Source of the DNA: UWMA-0277 sp965183885
Lineage (GTDB): Bacteria > Bacteroidota > Bacteroidia > Flavobacteriales > BACL11
NCBI GenBank assembly: GCA_965183885.1
Contig: OZ238992.1
Location: 186,001 to 250,000, forward strand
DNA length: 64,000 nt
Direction of reading: 5' to 3'
The notes under the pieces: generated by a model
Told to the model about the DNA's origin: nothing
What the model saw: only the letters and a program-made list of their open reading frames with translations
Database searches by the model: none
Part shown: positions 1 through 7,808 of the stretch, in pieces
Numbering within the stretch: the stretch's first letter is position 1
How the letters are laid out: the number at the start of each line of letters is the position of its first letter
Program-made: the position numbers and the translations under genes

Positions 1-693
1 TACAGTGCCTGTGAAACCTTAGGAATTAGCAGAGAAGAACTCGTACAACAATTACATGATGGGAAAGCAAAATACTCTTCAATATTTAACTACCCTACTT
101 TAAATTGGGCAGATATGGGTGCTGTTGGTTGGCTCGTTGATGGAGCTGCAATTGTAAACCAAGTATCTTTACAAAGAACATCTTATGGACCTTACTCAAG
201 AGGAATGGTAAAGATTTGTAAAGAAGAAAGTTTTCACCAACGCCAAGGATATGAAATAATGGCTGAAATGGCAAAAGGTACTCCTGAGCAAAAAGAAATG
301 GCTCAAGATGCATTAAATCGTTTTTGGTGGCCTTCAATTATGATGTTTGGCCCTCATGATGCTGATTCCCCTAGAACAGGAAATGCCATGAAATGGAAAA
401 TTAAGAGACAAACTAATGATGCTTTACGACAAGATTTTATTGATAAAACTGTTGGACAAGCCGAAGTTATTGGACTTACTATTCCTGATCCTGATTTAAA
501 ATGGAACGAAGAAAGAGGTCATTATGATTTTGGTGCTATGGACTGGGATGAATTCTGGAATGTAGTAAACGGAAACGGGCCTTGTAATAAACAAAGGTTG
601 GATCATCATAAAAAAGCACATGCTGAAGGAAAATGGGTAAGAGATGCAGCAAGAGCTTATTCAAAAAAACAAACATTAGTAGAAACTATATAA
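1..693 (+). CDS. paaA: Phenylacetyl-CoA 1,2-epoxidase subunit PaaA (5' truncated by the window edge)
   Basis: This is the catalytic di-iron subunit of the PaaABC(E) monooxygenase, which epoxidises the ring of phenylacetyl-CoA in the cytoplasm. An open frame runs from base 1 to the TAA at 691-693 and gives 230 visible residues; about 80 N-terminal residues are missing compared with the roughly 310-aa family. The stretch YPTLNWADMGAVGWLVDGAA is characteristic of PaaA. The in-frame ATG at 115 is internal, not the start. paaB, paaC and paaD follow closely, as in other paa operons. The reductase gene paaE is not between paaD and paaG and would have to lie upstream or elsewhere. Confidence 0.95.
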   Translation, partial: YSACETLGISREELVQQLHDGKAKYSSIFNYPTLNWADMGAVGWLVDGAAIVNQVSLQRTSYGPYSRGMVKICKEESFHQRQGYEIMAEMAKGTPEQKEMAQDALNRFWWPSIMMFGPHDADSPRTGNAMKWKIKRQTNDALRQDFIDKTVGQAEVIGLTIPDPDLKWNEERGHYDFGAMDWDEFWNVVNGNGPCNKQRLDHHKKAHAEGKWVRDAARAYSKKQTLVETI

Positions 694-701
694 ATAAAAT
701 T

Positions 702-986
702 ATGTCAGACAATACAGATATCTGGGAAGTATTTATCCAAAGTAAAAACGGTTTAGCACACAAACATGTAGGAAATGTACATGCAACTGATAAAGAAATG
801 GCATTGCAAAATGCAAGAGATTTATACACAAGAAGAAATGAAGGTTCTTGTATATGGGTTGTAAAATCAGCAGACATTATCTCTTCTGAATCAGAAGATA
901 GTGAAGCATTCTTTGATCCATCAAACGACAAGATGTACCGTCACCCTACTTTTTACACAATGCCTGATGGCGCAAAACATATTTAA
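702..986 (+). CDS. paaB: Phenylacetyl-CoA 1,2-epoxidase subunit PaaB
   Basis: Small structural subunit of the PaaABC(E) epoxidase, 94 aa, matching the roughly 95-aa family. The protein starts MSDNTDIWEVFIQSK, and WEVF-QS-G-HKHVG is typical of the PaaB N-terminus. The frame is open further upstream (to 633), but the ATG at 702 gives the family length and lies 8 nt after the paaA stop. The residues around ARDLYTRRNEGSCIWVV match the conserved core. paaC begins 2 nt after its stop, so the genes are almost certainly co-transcribed and translationally coupled. Confidence 0.95.
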   Translation: MSDNTDIWEVFIQSKNGLAHKHVGNVHATDKEMALQNARDLYTRRNEGSCIWVVKSADIISSESEDSEAFFDPSNDKMYRHPTFYTMPDGAKHI

Positions 987-988
987 GA

Positions 989-1735
989 ATGAGTAATTTA
1001 TTAACTTATACCTTACGAATTGCTGATAGCTCTTTAGTATTAGGACAAAGAATGGCACAATGGTGTTCAAACGGACCTACTTTAGAAGAAGATATTGCAA
1101 TGTCAAACATTTCTTTAGATATGTTTGGGCAAGCAAATGGATTTTACGAATATGCTGCACAGCAAGACGGAAATCAATCTGCTGATGATTTAGCATTTAG
1201 GAGAAATGAAAGAGAATTTTTCAATCACCAATTAGCAGAACAAGAAAACGGTCATTTTGGAACTACTATTGCAAGAAATTTCCTTCATGATGCGTTTAAC
1301 TTTTTATTCTACACTCAATTAGCAAATAGCAAAGATGAAACCCTTGCTGCACTTGGAGCTAAATCTTTAAAAGAAGTAAAATACCATTTAAAACATTCTA
1401 GTAATTGGCTAGTACGCTTAGGAGATGGAACTGATGAGAGTAATGCTAAAACTCAAGATGCTTTAAACAATCTTTGGAAATACACCAATGAATTATTTGA
1501 AATGGACAGCATTGATACTGAACTTTTAAATGATGGAATTGGAGTTGATAACGCTGCATTAAGAAGCGAGTGGGATACTATTGTAAATAATACCTTAGCA
1601 AAAGCAAAACTAAGCCGACCTGAAGATGGCTATATGGCTACGGGTGGTAAAAAAGGAATTCATACTGAATGCCTTGGTTTCTTACTTGCTGAGATGCAAT
1701 ATTTACCAAGAGCCTATCCTAATGCAAAGTGGTAA
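989..1735 (+). CDS. paaC: Phenylacetyl-CoA 1,2-epoxidase subunit PaaC
   Basis: Ferritin-like structural subunit that pairs with PaaA in the epoxidase complex. At 248 aa it has the usual family length. Features seen are LADSSLVLGQRMAQWCSNGP-type residues near the N-terminus, NERE-FFNHQL around residue 70, and the stretch RLGDGTDES around residue 145. The start at 989 is 2 nt after paaB. Its last 14 bases overlap the start of paaD, which suggests coupled translation. No oddities seen. Confidence 0.95.
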   Translation: MSNLLTYTLRIADSSLVLGQRMAQWCSNGPTLEEDIAMSNISLDMFGQANGFYEYAAQQDGNQSADDLAFRRNEREFFNHQLAEQENGHFGTTIARNFLHDAFNFLFYTQLANSKDETLAALGAKSLKEVKYHLKHSSNWLVRLGDGTDESNAKTQDALNNLWKYTNELFEMDSIDTELLNDGIGVDNAALRSEWDTIVNNTLAKAKLSRPEDGYMATGGKKGIHTECLGFLLAEMQYLPRAYPNAKW

Positions 1736-2174
1736 CACAAAACATATTTGGGAACTATTAAACACTGTTCCCGATCCTGAAATACCTGTTATTTCAGTAG
1801 TAGAATTAGGAGTTATCCGTGATGTAACATTTACGGATAACTCTTTTATTATTGCTATAACCCCTACTTACTCGGGTTGCCCAGCAACAAAAACTTTTCA
1901 AGACGATATTAAAGCTTGCTTACTTGCAAACAATATTGAAAATTTTGAATTAAAAATCACCTATTCTCCTGCCTGGACTACCGATTGGATGAATGCAGCT
2001 ACTAAAGAAAAGCTTAGAAAATTTGGTATTGCACCGCCTTCAAACACAGTAAAATGTCCTCAATGTAACTCAGAAAAAACTACTTTAATTAGTGAGTTTG
2101 GGGCAACAGCCTGTAAATCATTATTTAAATGTGATGATTGCCTTGAGCCATTTGAGTTTTTCAAGTGCATTTAA
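1722..2174 (+). CDS. paaD: PaaD, MIP18/DUF59-type iron-sulfur assembly factor for the epoxidase
   Basis: PaaD is thought to help mature the epoxidase metal centre. The 150-aa product begins MQSGNTKHIWELL and has the DUF59 signature DPEIP at 18-22 and the SGCPAT motif with Cys53. A C-terminal Cys-rich zinc- or Fe-S-binding region includes Cys112/Cys115 and Cys137/Cys140, plus Cys131 and Cys149. The frame is open back to 1626, but the ATG at 1722 gives a normal N-terminus and overlaps paaC by 14 nt. It is followed by a 57-nt gap holding a weak promoter-like TACTTTAG, then paaG. Confidence 0.93.
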   Translation: MQSGNTKHIWELLNTVPDPEIPVISVVELGVIRDVTFTDNSFIIAITPTYSGCPATKTFQDDIKACLLANNIENFELKITYSPAWTTDWMNAATKEKLRKFGIAPPSNTVKCPQCNSEKTTLISEFGATACKSLFKCDDCLEPFEFFKCI

Positions 2175-2231
2175 ATCACCTTTAAGCTCTTATTTTTTCT
2201 TACTTTAGCACCTTTAATCATATTTTTAGAA

Positions 2232-3002
2232 ATGATACAATACGAGCTTATTAATGGTGTAGGTAAAATCACCTTAAACAGACCTGATAAATACCATTCT
2301 TTTGTAAGAGAAATGGCATTGCAATTACAAAGTACTCTTGATGCTTGTAATACTGATAAAGCAGTTAGAGCAATATTAATTACTGCTACTGGAAAAGCAT
2401 TTTGTGCTGGGCAAGACCTTGGTGAAGCTACTGACCCTAATGGTCCTGAGTTAACACAAATTGTACAAGAACATTATAATCCTATAATTCGTAAAATTAG
2501 AGCTATGGAAAAGCCTGTTGTAGCTGCCGTAAATGGAGTAGCTGCAGGTGCAGGTGCAAGTATTGCTCTTGCTTGTGATATTGTTGTTGCTACTGAAAGT
2601 GCTGCTTTTATTCAAGCATTTAGTAAAATAGGCTTAATCCCTGATAGTGCAGGAACTTTCTTTCTTCCTAGATTAGTAGGAATGCAAAAAGCTGCTGCCC
2701 TTATGATGACTGCCGAGCCAGTTTCGGCTAAAGATGCTGTAGAGATGGGAATGATTTACAAAGCATTTTCTGATGAAACATTTGAAGCTGAAAGTTTAAA
2801 ACTCGTAAATAAACTTGCTATGATGCCAACTAAAGGCTTAGGGCTAACAAAGCGTTTATTAAATGCTTCTTACAGCAACAACCTAGAGCAACAATTAACA
2901 ATGGAAGATCAATGCCAAACTATTGCAGGAAACACTGCTGATTTTAATGAGGGAGTACAAGCATTTTTAGAAAAAAGAAAACCAATTTTTAAAGGAGAAT
3001 AA
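2232..3002 (+). CDS. paaG: PaaG, 1,2-epoxyphenylacetyl-CoA isomerase (crotonase family)
   Basis: Converts the ring-1,2-epoxide of phenylacetyl-CoA to oxepin-CoA. It is a 256-aa crotonase-fold protein with oxyanion-hole segments FCAGQDLGEA (57-66) and NGVAAGAGAS (101-110). The PaaG-type sequence GLIPDSAGTFFLPRLVG (134-150) places Asp138 where the catalytic Asp of PaaG enzymes lies; classical hydratases have Glu pairs instead. The second Gly of the usual PDSGG is Ala here. paaH starts 1 nt after its stop. The symbol is assigned from motif and position; PaaB1-type naming is also used for this family. Confidence 0.9.
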   Translation: MIQYELINGVGKITLNRPDKYHSFVREMALQLQSTLDACNTDKAVRAILITATGKAFCAGQDLGEATDPNGPELTQIVQEHYNPIIRKIRAMEKPVVAAVNGVAAGAGASIALACDIVVATESAAFIQAFSKIGLIPDSAGTFFLPRLVGMQKAAALMMTAEPVSAKDAVEMGMIYKAFSDETFEAESLKLVNKLAMMPTKGLGLTKRLLNASYSNNLEQQLTMEDQCQTIAGNTADFNEGVQAFLEKRKPIFKGE

Positions 3003-3003
3003 A

Positions 3004-4155
3004 ATGATGAAAGTAAGTGTAATTGGTGCAGGAACTATGGGAGCAGGCATTGCTCAGATTGCAGCTACAAACGGACATGAAGTTTGTTTGTACGATTCTT
3101 TTGATGGAGCAATTGAAAATGCTGAAATAAAACTTAAAAAAATCCTTAACCGCTTAGTTGAAAAAGGAAGAATTTCTCAAGAAGAAAACAGTGCTATTTT
3201 AGGTAGAATAAACTTTACAAAGGACTTAAATAATGTAGCAGGAAGTGGCTTAGTGATTGAAGCCATTATTGAAAACCTAGAGATTAAAAAATCTATTTTT
3301 ACTGAAATTGAAGGCTTAGTAGATGAAGATTGTATTATTGCCTCTAACACCTCTTCCCTATCTATAGCTTCTATTGCGGCTGCTTGCAAAAAAGCAGAAC
3401 GCGTAATTGGAATACACTTTTTTAATCCAGCACCACTAATGCCACTGGTTGAAATCATTCCTGCTGTACAAACTACTGAAAACACTTTAGTTAAAGCAAA
3501 AGCTATTATTGATTCTTGGAGAAAAACTACCGTTATAACAAAAGACACTCCTGGTTTTATTGTAAATAGAGTTGCACGTCCATTTTATGGTGAAGCTCTC
3601 CGAATTTATGAAGAAGGAGTTGCTGATTTTGCAACTATTGATTGGGCATTAAAAGAGATTGGAGGATTCCGAATGGGACCTTTTGAATTGATGGACTATA
3701 TAGGAAATGACATCAATTATACAGTAACTGAGACTGTATTTACTGCTTTTTATTTCGATTCAAGATACAAGCCTTCTTTTACTCAAAAAAGAATGATGGA
3801 GGCAGGTTATTTAGGAAGAAAATCAGGAAGAGGGTATTACAACTACTCCCTTGAAATACCTAAAGCAAATGAAGATAAAGAATTAGGAAAAAGGATTTTG
3901 GAGCGTATATTAGTAATGCTTATAAATGAAGCTGCAGATGCTTTATTCCTAAATATTGCAAGCCGTGAAGATATTGACCTAGCAATGACTAAAGGAGTAA
4001 ATTACCCTAAAGGTTTACTAGCTTGGGCTGATGAAATTGGCTTAAAAAATGTATTAAAACAACTAGAAAATTTACAAAGTGAATATGGAGAAGACAGATA
4101 CAGACCTTCCCCATTATTAAAACGAATGGTTGCTGCAAATAAAACTTTTTACTAG
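3004..4155 (+). CDS. paaH: PaaH-type 3-hydroxyacyl-CoA dehydrogenase
   Basis: NAD-dependent oxidation of 3-hydroxyadipyl-CoA to 3-oxoadipyl-CoA in the lower paa pathway. The 383-aa protein has a Rossmann motif GAGTMG at 8-13, the SNTSSLSI motif around 114-121, and GIHFFNPAPLMPLVEI with catalytic His138 and Glu150. The C-terminal 3HCDH helical domain follows, including KDTPGFIVNRVARPF and GYLGRKSGRGYY. The start is one of two adjacent Met codons (3004 or 3007); GGAGAA lies a few bases upstream. It is shorter than E. coli PaaH (about 475 aa), with only part of the second helical domain. Confidence 0.9.
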   Translation: MMKVSVIGAGTMGAGIAQIAATNGHEVCLYDSFDGAIENAEIKLKKILNRLVEKGRISQEENSAILGRINFTKDLNNVAGSGLVIEAIIENLEIKKSIFTEIEGLVDEDCIIASNTSSLSIASIAAACKKAERVIGIHFFNPAPLMPLVEIIPAVQTTENTLVKAKAIIDSWRKTTVITKDTPGFIVNRVARPFYGEALRIYEEGVADFATIDWALKEIGGFRMGPFELMDYIGNDINYTVTETVFTAFYFDSRYKPSFTQKRMMEAGYLGRKSGRGYYNYSLEIPKANEDKELGKRILERILVMLINEAADALFLNIASREDIDLAMTKGVNYPKGLLAWADEIGLKNVLKQLENLQSEYGEDRYRPSPLLKRMVAANKTFY

Positions 4156-4156
4156 A

Positions 4157-4576
4157 ATGGAATTAGCAAAAAAGGTAGTAGATAAAATGATGAATGGAGA
4201 TGCTTTTAGCAAGTGGCTAGGCATTGAGGTTTTGAAGATTACTACTGGTTCTTGCGTACTAAAGATGACTGTAAGGGATGAAATGACTAATGGCTTTAAG
4301 ATTGCTCATGGAGGTATTTCTTATTCATTAGCTGATAGTGCTTTAGCTTTTGCAGCCAACTCACATGGTATACAAGCAGTATCTATTGATACCTCAATAT
4401 CTCATACCAAAAAGGTACTGAGTGGAGATATACTTACTGCAAGTGCAAAAGAGGTAAATAAAAGCAATAAAACAGCTTTATATTACATTACAATTACTAA
4501 TCAGAATAAAGAGGAAGTTGCTCACTTTAAAGGTACTGTTTACCGTACTGGAAAAGAGTGGTTTCCTAAAAAATAA
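4157..4576 (+). CDS. paaI: PaaI hotdog-fold acyl-CoA thioesterase
   Basis: Hotdog thioesterase that hydrolyses stalled phenylacetyl-CoA derivatives and protects the CoA pool. The 139-aa product begins MELAKKVVDKMMNGDAF. The active-site stretch is NGFKIAHGGISYSLADSALAFA-like around 45-66, with HGG at 51-53 and Asp60 in the catalytic position, followed by SIDTSISHTKKV typical of PaaI. The frame is open back to 4130 inside paaH, but the ATG at 4157, 1 nt after the paaH stop, gives the family N-terminus. Confidence 0.93.
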   Translation: MELAKKVVDKMMNGDAFSKWLGIEVLKITTGSCVLKMTVRDEMTNGFKIAHGGISYSLADSALAFAANSHGIQAVSIDTSISHTKKVLSGDILTASAKEVNKSNKTALYYITITNQNKEEVAHFKGTVYRTGKEWFPKK

Positions 4577-4625
4577 TATTATGAAATACGAAGTATTCAC
4601 GAATACGATTAAGAAAACAAACAAC

Positions 4626-4736
4626 ATGAGTAAAACATCCATCCTAGTCTTATTGTGCCTTAGCTTTTTACTAGCTTCTTGCAGTACTAGCCGAAAATGT
4701 GATGGAGGAAGAAAAATTAAAACAGAAATGTGGTAG
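4626..4736 (+). CDS. Small putative lipoprotein, 36 aa
   Basis: A 36-aa product starting MSKTSILVLLCLSF with a hydrophobic signal segment and a lipobox-like LASC (Cys18), which predicts a membrane-anchored mini-lipoprotein of about 19 residues after cleavage. The tail is short and basic: STSRKCDGGRKIKTEMW. An upstream in-frame ATG at 4581 would add 15 residues ahead of the signal and is less likely. It sits between paaI and paaJ on the same strand. Function is not recognised. The clean lipobox makes it more likely real than chance, but 36 aa is at the limit. Confidence 0.55.
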   Translation: MSKTSILVLLCLSFLLASCSTSRKCDGGRKIKTEMW

Positions 4737-4769
4737 CTATTACTAGCAACTTACAAAAACAAAAAATAA

Positions 4770-5969
4770 ATGACCTATATAATTGATGCCGTAAGAACCC
4801 CAATAGGAAACTTTGGAGGGACATTAAAAGAAGTAAGAACTGATGATTTGGGAGCAATACCAATAAAAGAATTAGTAAACAGAACAAAAATTGATGCTAA
4901 TAAAATTGATGATGTAATATTAGGCTGTGCCAATCAAGCAGGAGAAGATAACCGTAATATTGCTCGTATGTCCTTATTATTAGCAGGTTTACCATTTACC
5001 GTTCCAGGAGAAACAGTAAACCGCTTATGTGCTTCAGGAATGTCATCAGTAATTCATGCACACCGAGCTATATGTGCTGGAGATGGAGATGTATTTATTG
5101 CAGGTGGAGTAGAAAACATGACCAGAGGTCCTTGGGTAATTTCAAAGGTATCCAAACCTTTTGGTAGAGATGCTCAAATGCATGATTCTTCTTTTGGTTG
5201 GCGTTTTGTAAACCCAAAGATGAAAGAATTATATGGAGTAGATGGAATGGGAAATACAGCCGAAAACTTAGCTGAAAAGTATAATATCTCTCGTGAAGAC
5301 CAAGATATGTTTGCCTATAACTCACAAATGAAAGCTGCAAAAGCACAAGATCAAGGAAGGTTTGAGCAAGAGATTATTAGTGTAAGTATTCCTCAAAGAA
5401 AAAAAGATCCTATCGTATTTAGTAAAGATGAATTTATAAGAGCAAATACTACTACCGATATACTAGGAAAACTAAGACCTGCTTTTAAGAAAGAAGGAGG
5501 AACTGTTACCGCTGGAAATGCATCAGGACTTAATGATGGTGCTGCTGCAATGCTTCTAGCATCAGAAAAAGGAGTAAAAGAAAATAACCTTACTCCTCTT
5601 GCAAAAATTGTAAGTTCTGCAGTGGTTGGTGTTGAGCCTCGTATTATGGGAATAGGTCCTGTTATGGCTTCTAATAAAGCCTTAGAGAAAGCAGGTTTAA
5701 CTATGGATGATATGGATATTATCGAATTGAATGAGGCTTTTTCAGCTCAAGCCTTAGCTTGCATCCGTGAATGGGGACTTAAAGATAATGACCCAAGAAT
5801 AAACCCTAATGGTGGAGCTATAGCCTTAGGACACCCTTTAGGAGTAAGTGGGACAAGAATTTTACAAACTGCGGCTATTGAGCTTAAAAAACAAAATAAA
5901 AAATATGCCCTCATTACTATGTGTATAGGTGTAGGACAAGGATACGCTACTATTATTGAACGTGTTTAA
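4770..5969 (+). CDS. paaJ: PaaJ, 3-oxoadipyl-CoA thiolase
   Basis: Thiolase that cleaves 3-oxoadipyl-CoA to succinyl-CoA and acetyl-CoA (and probably the earlier dehydrosuberyl-CoA step). The 399-aa protein starts TYIIDAVRTPIGNFGG. Nucleophile Cys87 lies in NRLCASGM, the NEAF motif in ELNEAFSAQA, His355 in GHPLGVSG and Cys385 in MCIGVGQG, so all thiolase signatures are present. Residues such as IMGIGPV also fit the PcaF/PaaJ subgroup. It is followed after 2 nt by a small membrane protein gene. Confidence 0.93.
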   Translation: MTYIIDAVRTPIGNFGGTLKEVRTDDLGAIPIKELVNRTKIDANKIDDVILGCANQAGEDNRNIARMSLLLAGLPFTVPGETVNRLCASGMSSVIHAHRAICAGDGDVFIAGGVENMTRGPWVISKVSKPFGRDAQMHDSSFGWRFVNPKMKELYGVDGMGNTAENLAEKYNISREDQDMFAYNSQMKAAKAQDQGRFEQEIISVSIPQRKKDPIVFSKDEFIRANTTTDILGKLRPAFKKEGGTVTAGNASGLNDGAAAMLLASEKGVKENNLTPLAKIVSSAVVGVEPRIMGIGPVMASNKALEKAGLTMDDMDIIELNEAFSAQALACIREWGLKDNDPRINPNGGAIALGHPLGVSGTRILQTAAIELKKQNKKYALITMCIGVGQGYATIIERV

Positions 5970-5971
5970 TT

Positions 5972-6187
5972 ATGGACTTTAAGAAATATAAATTATCAAA
6001 GAGTCAGAGGTTATTTTTCTTCATCTCTTCTATGTATCAACTTATAGGGTTTTGGTTATCCGATTTTGATGTGCATTGGATGTTATATATTCCTGCCATA
6101 ATGTTCTTTGGAGCATCTTTAAATGGATATTGTACTATGATGATAGCAACAAAAATGATATTTAAAGAAGAAAATAAGTGTTGTTAA
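5972..6187 (+). CDS. Small membrane protein with two predicted helices, YgaP-TM/DUF2892-like
   Basis: A 71-aa protein with hydrophobic helices at about 14-33 and 36-58, basic N-terminus (DFKKYKLSKSQR) and a C-terminal GYCTMMIATKMIF segment. That segment resembles the GxCPLY end of DUF2892/YgaP membrane domains. The resemblance is by eye and weak. It begins 2 nt after paaJ and ends 3 nt before the next gene, so it is part of the operon. No enzymatic role is apparent; an association with a rhodanese-like or membrane function cannot be shown from sequence. Confidence 0.6.
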   Translation: MDFKKYKLSKSQRLFFFISSMYQLIGFWLSDFDVHWMLYIPAIMFFGASLNGYCTMMIATKMIFKEENKCC

Positions 6188-6190
6188 GCA

Positions 6191-6787
6191 ATGAGTGAAG
6201 CAAGCGAAAATATTACAGCTTATATTGAAAAAGCAACTCCTGAATTTAAGGAGCTTATGCTTGCTTTACGATCTGTATTAAACAATCCTAAATTTGAAAT
6301 AAAAGAAGATTGGAAATGGGGAGCTCCAAACTTTAACAATAAAGGTATGATTTGTTGGTTAGCCTATTTTAAAAATCATGTAGGAATGAATTTTTTTAAA
6401 GCCTCACTTATCCCAGATAAATATAATCTATATACTGATGCAGCAGCTAATAAATGCAACAGACAAATAAAATTTACAGCCTTAAATCAAATTGTTCCTG
6501 AGCAAATTGAATACTATATTGAAGAAGCTATAAAACTAAATGTTTCTGGAGTAAAAGTACCAAAAAATGAAATCTTCACCACTCCCCCAGAAGATTTACA
6601 ATTAGCATTAGAAAACAACTCAAAAGCAAATATATTTTTTGAGAGTTTAGCTCCTTCATATAAAAGGGATTATATTGCTTGGATTACAGAAGCAAAAAGA
6701 GAAGCAACAAGAACAAAAAGACTTGCAACAACTATTGAGTGGCTCTCTGAAGGAAAAAAGAAAAATTGGAAATATACTAGTTGTTAG
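6191..6787 (+). CDS. YdeI/DUF1801-type protein
   Basis: A 198-aa protein with an N-terminal DUF1801 (YdhG-like) fold: ITAYIEKATPEFKE, then the conserved WKWGAPNFNNKGMICWLAYFK-type segment around residues 42-62. A C-terminal YdeI-like region follows, with LENNSKANIFFESLAPSYKR and IAWITEAKREATRTKR. This is the usual architecture of Bacteroidota proteins described as YdeI/OmpD-associated; the molecular function is unknown. Its stop overlaps the left half of a short inverted repeat that brackets the next gene. Confidence 0.8.
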   Translation: MSEASENITAYIEKATPEFKELMLALRSVLNNPKFEIKEDWKWGAPNFNNKGMICWLAYFKNHVGMNFFKASLIPDKYNLYTDAAANKCNRQIKFTALNQIVPEQIEYYIEEAIKLNVSGVKVPKNEIFTTPPEDLQLALENNSKANIFFESLAPSYKRDYIAWITEAKREATRTKRLATTIEWLSEGKKKNWKYTSC

Positions 6788-7205
6788 TTATTTGAAATTA
6801 GTTGATAGAAAATGAAAAATAAAATATCATATTATGATTTAGATGTCTGGAAAAAATCTAGAGAACTGTGTAATTCAGTTTATGATATTACAAAATCATT
6901 TCCTAAAGAGGAGAATTTTGGAATTACATCTCAAATGAGAAGGTGTTCAATATCTATAGCATCTAATATCGCTGAAGGGTGTGGCAGAGATTCGAGCAAA
7001 GAAACTATTAGATTTCTGTATATATCAAGAGGTTCTCTTTTTGAACTAGAAACTCAATTATTTATTTCATTTGATCAAAATTATATTTCAAAAGAAAAAT
7101 TAGATAATTTACTAGAATTAATTTTAGATTGCAAAAAATTACTTGGTGGTTTTATAAACTATTATAAAAATAAAATCTAATAACTGACAACTAAACACTA
7201 ACAAC
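6780..7205. repeat. Short inverted repeat bracketing the four-helix-bundle gene
   Basis: GTTGTTAGT at 6780-6788 is exactly complementary to ACTAACAAC at 7197-7205, and each arm continues into further TTAGTTG/CAACTAA-like sequence (6795-6805 and 7181-7194). The pair brackets a single gene (6812-7180). The left arm overlaps the stop of the upstream gene and the right arm abuts the paaY ATG. The sequence is simple and A/T-rich, so part of the match could be chance. It may mark insertion of a gene cassette into the paa operon. Confidence 0.45.
6812..7180 (+). CDS. Four-helix-bundle protein of the 23S rRNA intervening-sequence (S23/IVP) family
   Basis: A 122-aa all-helical protein. Family hallmarks are YYDLDVWKKSRELCNSVYDITK at the N-terminus (here split: DLDVWKKSREL), QMRRCSISIASNIAEGCGR around residues 43-61, and FLYISRGSLFELETQL around 70-85. 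Members occur inside 23S rRNA intervening sequences or as free-standing genes common in Bacteroidota, and share the fold of the Avd protein of diversity-generating retroelements. No reverse transcriptase or template repeat is nearby. The gene is in the middle of the paa operon with no metabolic link, which suggests insertion. Confidence 0.88.
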   Translation: MKNKISYYDLDVWKKSRELCNSVYDITKSFPKEENFGITSQMRRCSISIASNIAEGCGRDSSKETIRFLYISRGSLFELETQLFISFDQNYISKEKLDNLLELILDCKKLLGGFINYYKNKI

Positions 7206-7802
7206 ATGATCTATAGCTTTAACGGATACAGACCTGTAATACACCCTACTTCCTTTGTTCATAAGGAAGCAACAATTATAGGAAATGTAATTATAGGGAA
7301 ACATGTATATATTGGTCCTGGAGCTTCACTTAGAGGAGACTGGGGACAAATAACTATTGAGGATGGCTGCAATATACAAGACAATTGCATTATTCATATT
7401 TTCCCTGGAAAAGATGTAATACTACAAGAAAATGCACATATTGGACATGGAGCAATAATACATGGAGCAAATATTGGCAAAAACTCCTTAGTAGGAATGA
7501 ATGCTGTAGTAATGGATGATGCCAATGTAGGAGATGAATGTATTGTTGGAGCTCTTTGCTTTGTAAAAGGAGAGATGCAAATTCCAAATAGAAAAATTGT
7601 AGTAGGTAATCCTGCACAAATTAAAGGAGATGTTTCTGAAACTATGATAAACTGGAAAAGTAAAGGAACAGCATTATATCAAGAATTACCTGAGGAATGT
7701 AAGACATTAATGAAAGTATGTGAACCACTTCCTGAGGTTGAAGAAAATAGAAAAGAAAAACAAGAAGAGTTTTTCTCAACATGGAAAAAATCTAAAAAGT
7801 AG
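7206..7802 (+). CDS. paaY: PaaY, gamma-carbonic-anhydrase-like hexapeptide-repeat protein
   Basis: Left-handed beta-helix protein that accompanies paa genes; PaaY is described as a thioesterase/carbonic-anhydrase-like housekeeping factor of this pathway. The 198-aa product has hexapeptide repeats (ATIIGNVIIG, VYIGPGASLRGD, HIGHGAIIHGANIG). Potential zinc ligands are His64 (CIIHIFPG), His81 and His86. The C-terminal extension after residue 160 (YQELPEECKTLMK) matches PaaY rather than plain YrdA. It sits directly before paaZ (6 nt gap). Confidence 0.9.
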   Translation: MIYSFNGYRPVIHPTSFVHKEATIIGNVIIGKHVYIGPGASLRGDWGQITIEDGCNIQDNCIIHIFPGKDVILQENAHIGHGAIIHGANIGKNSLVGMNAVVMDDANVGDECIVGALCFVKGEMQIPNRKIVVGNPAQIKGDVSETMINWKSKGTALYQELPEECKTLMKVCEPLPEVEENRKEKQEEFFSTWKKSKK

Positions 7803-7808
7803 AAAGAT

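Noticed and set aside
4518..4736. 72-aa protein reading through the paaI 3' end
   Set aside because: The first 36 codons overlap paaI and lack signal features; only the part from 4626 has a lipoprotein signal.
6812..7180. Accessory protein (Avd) of a diversity-generating retroelement
   Set aside because: No reverse transcriptase, template or variable repeat was found nearby; the sequence fits the free-standing IVP family.
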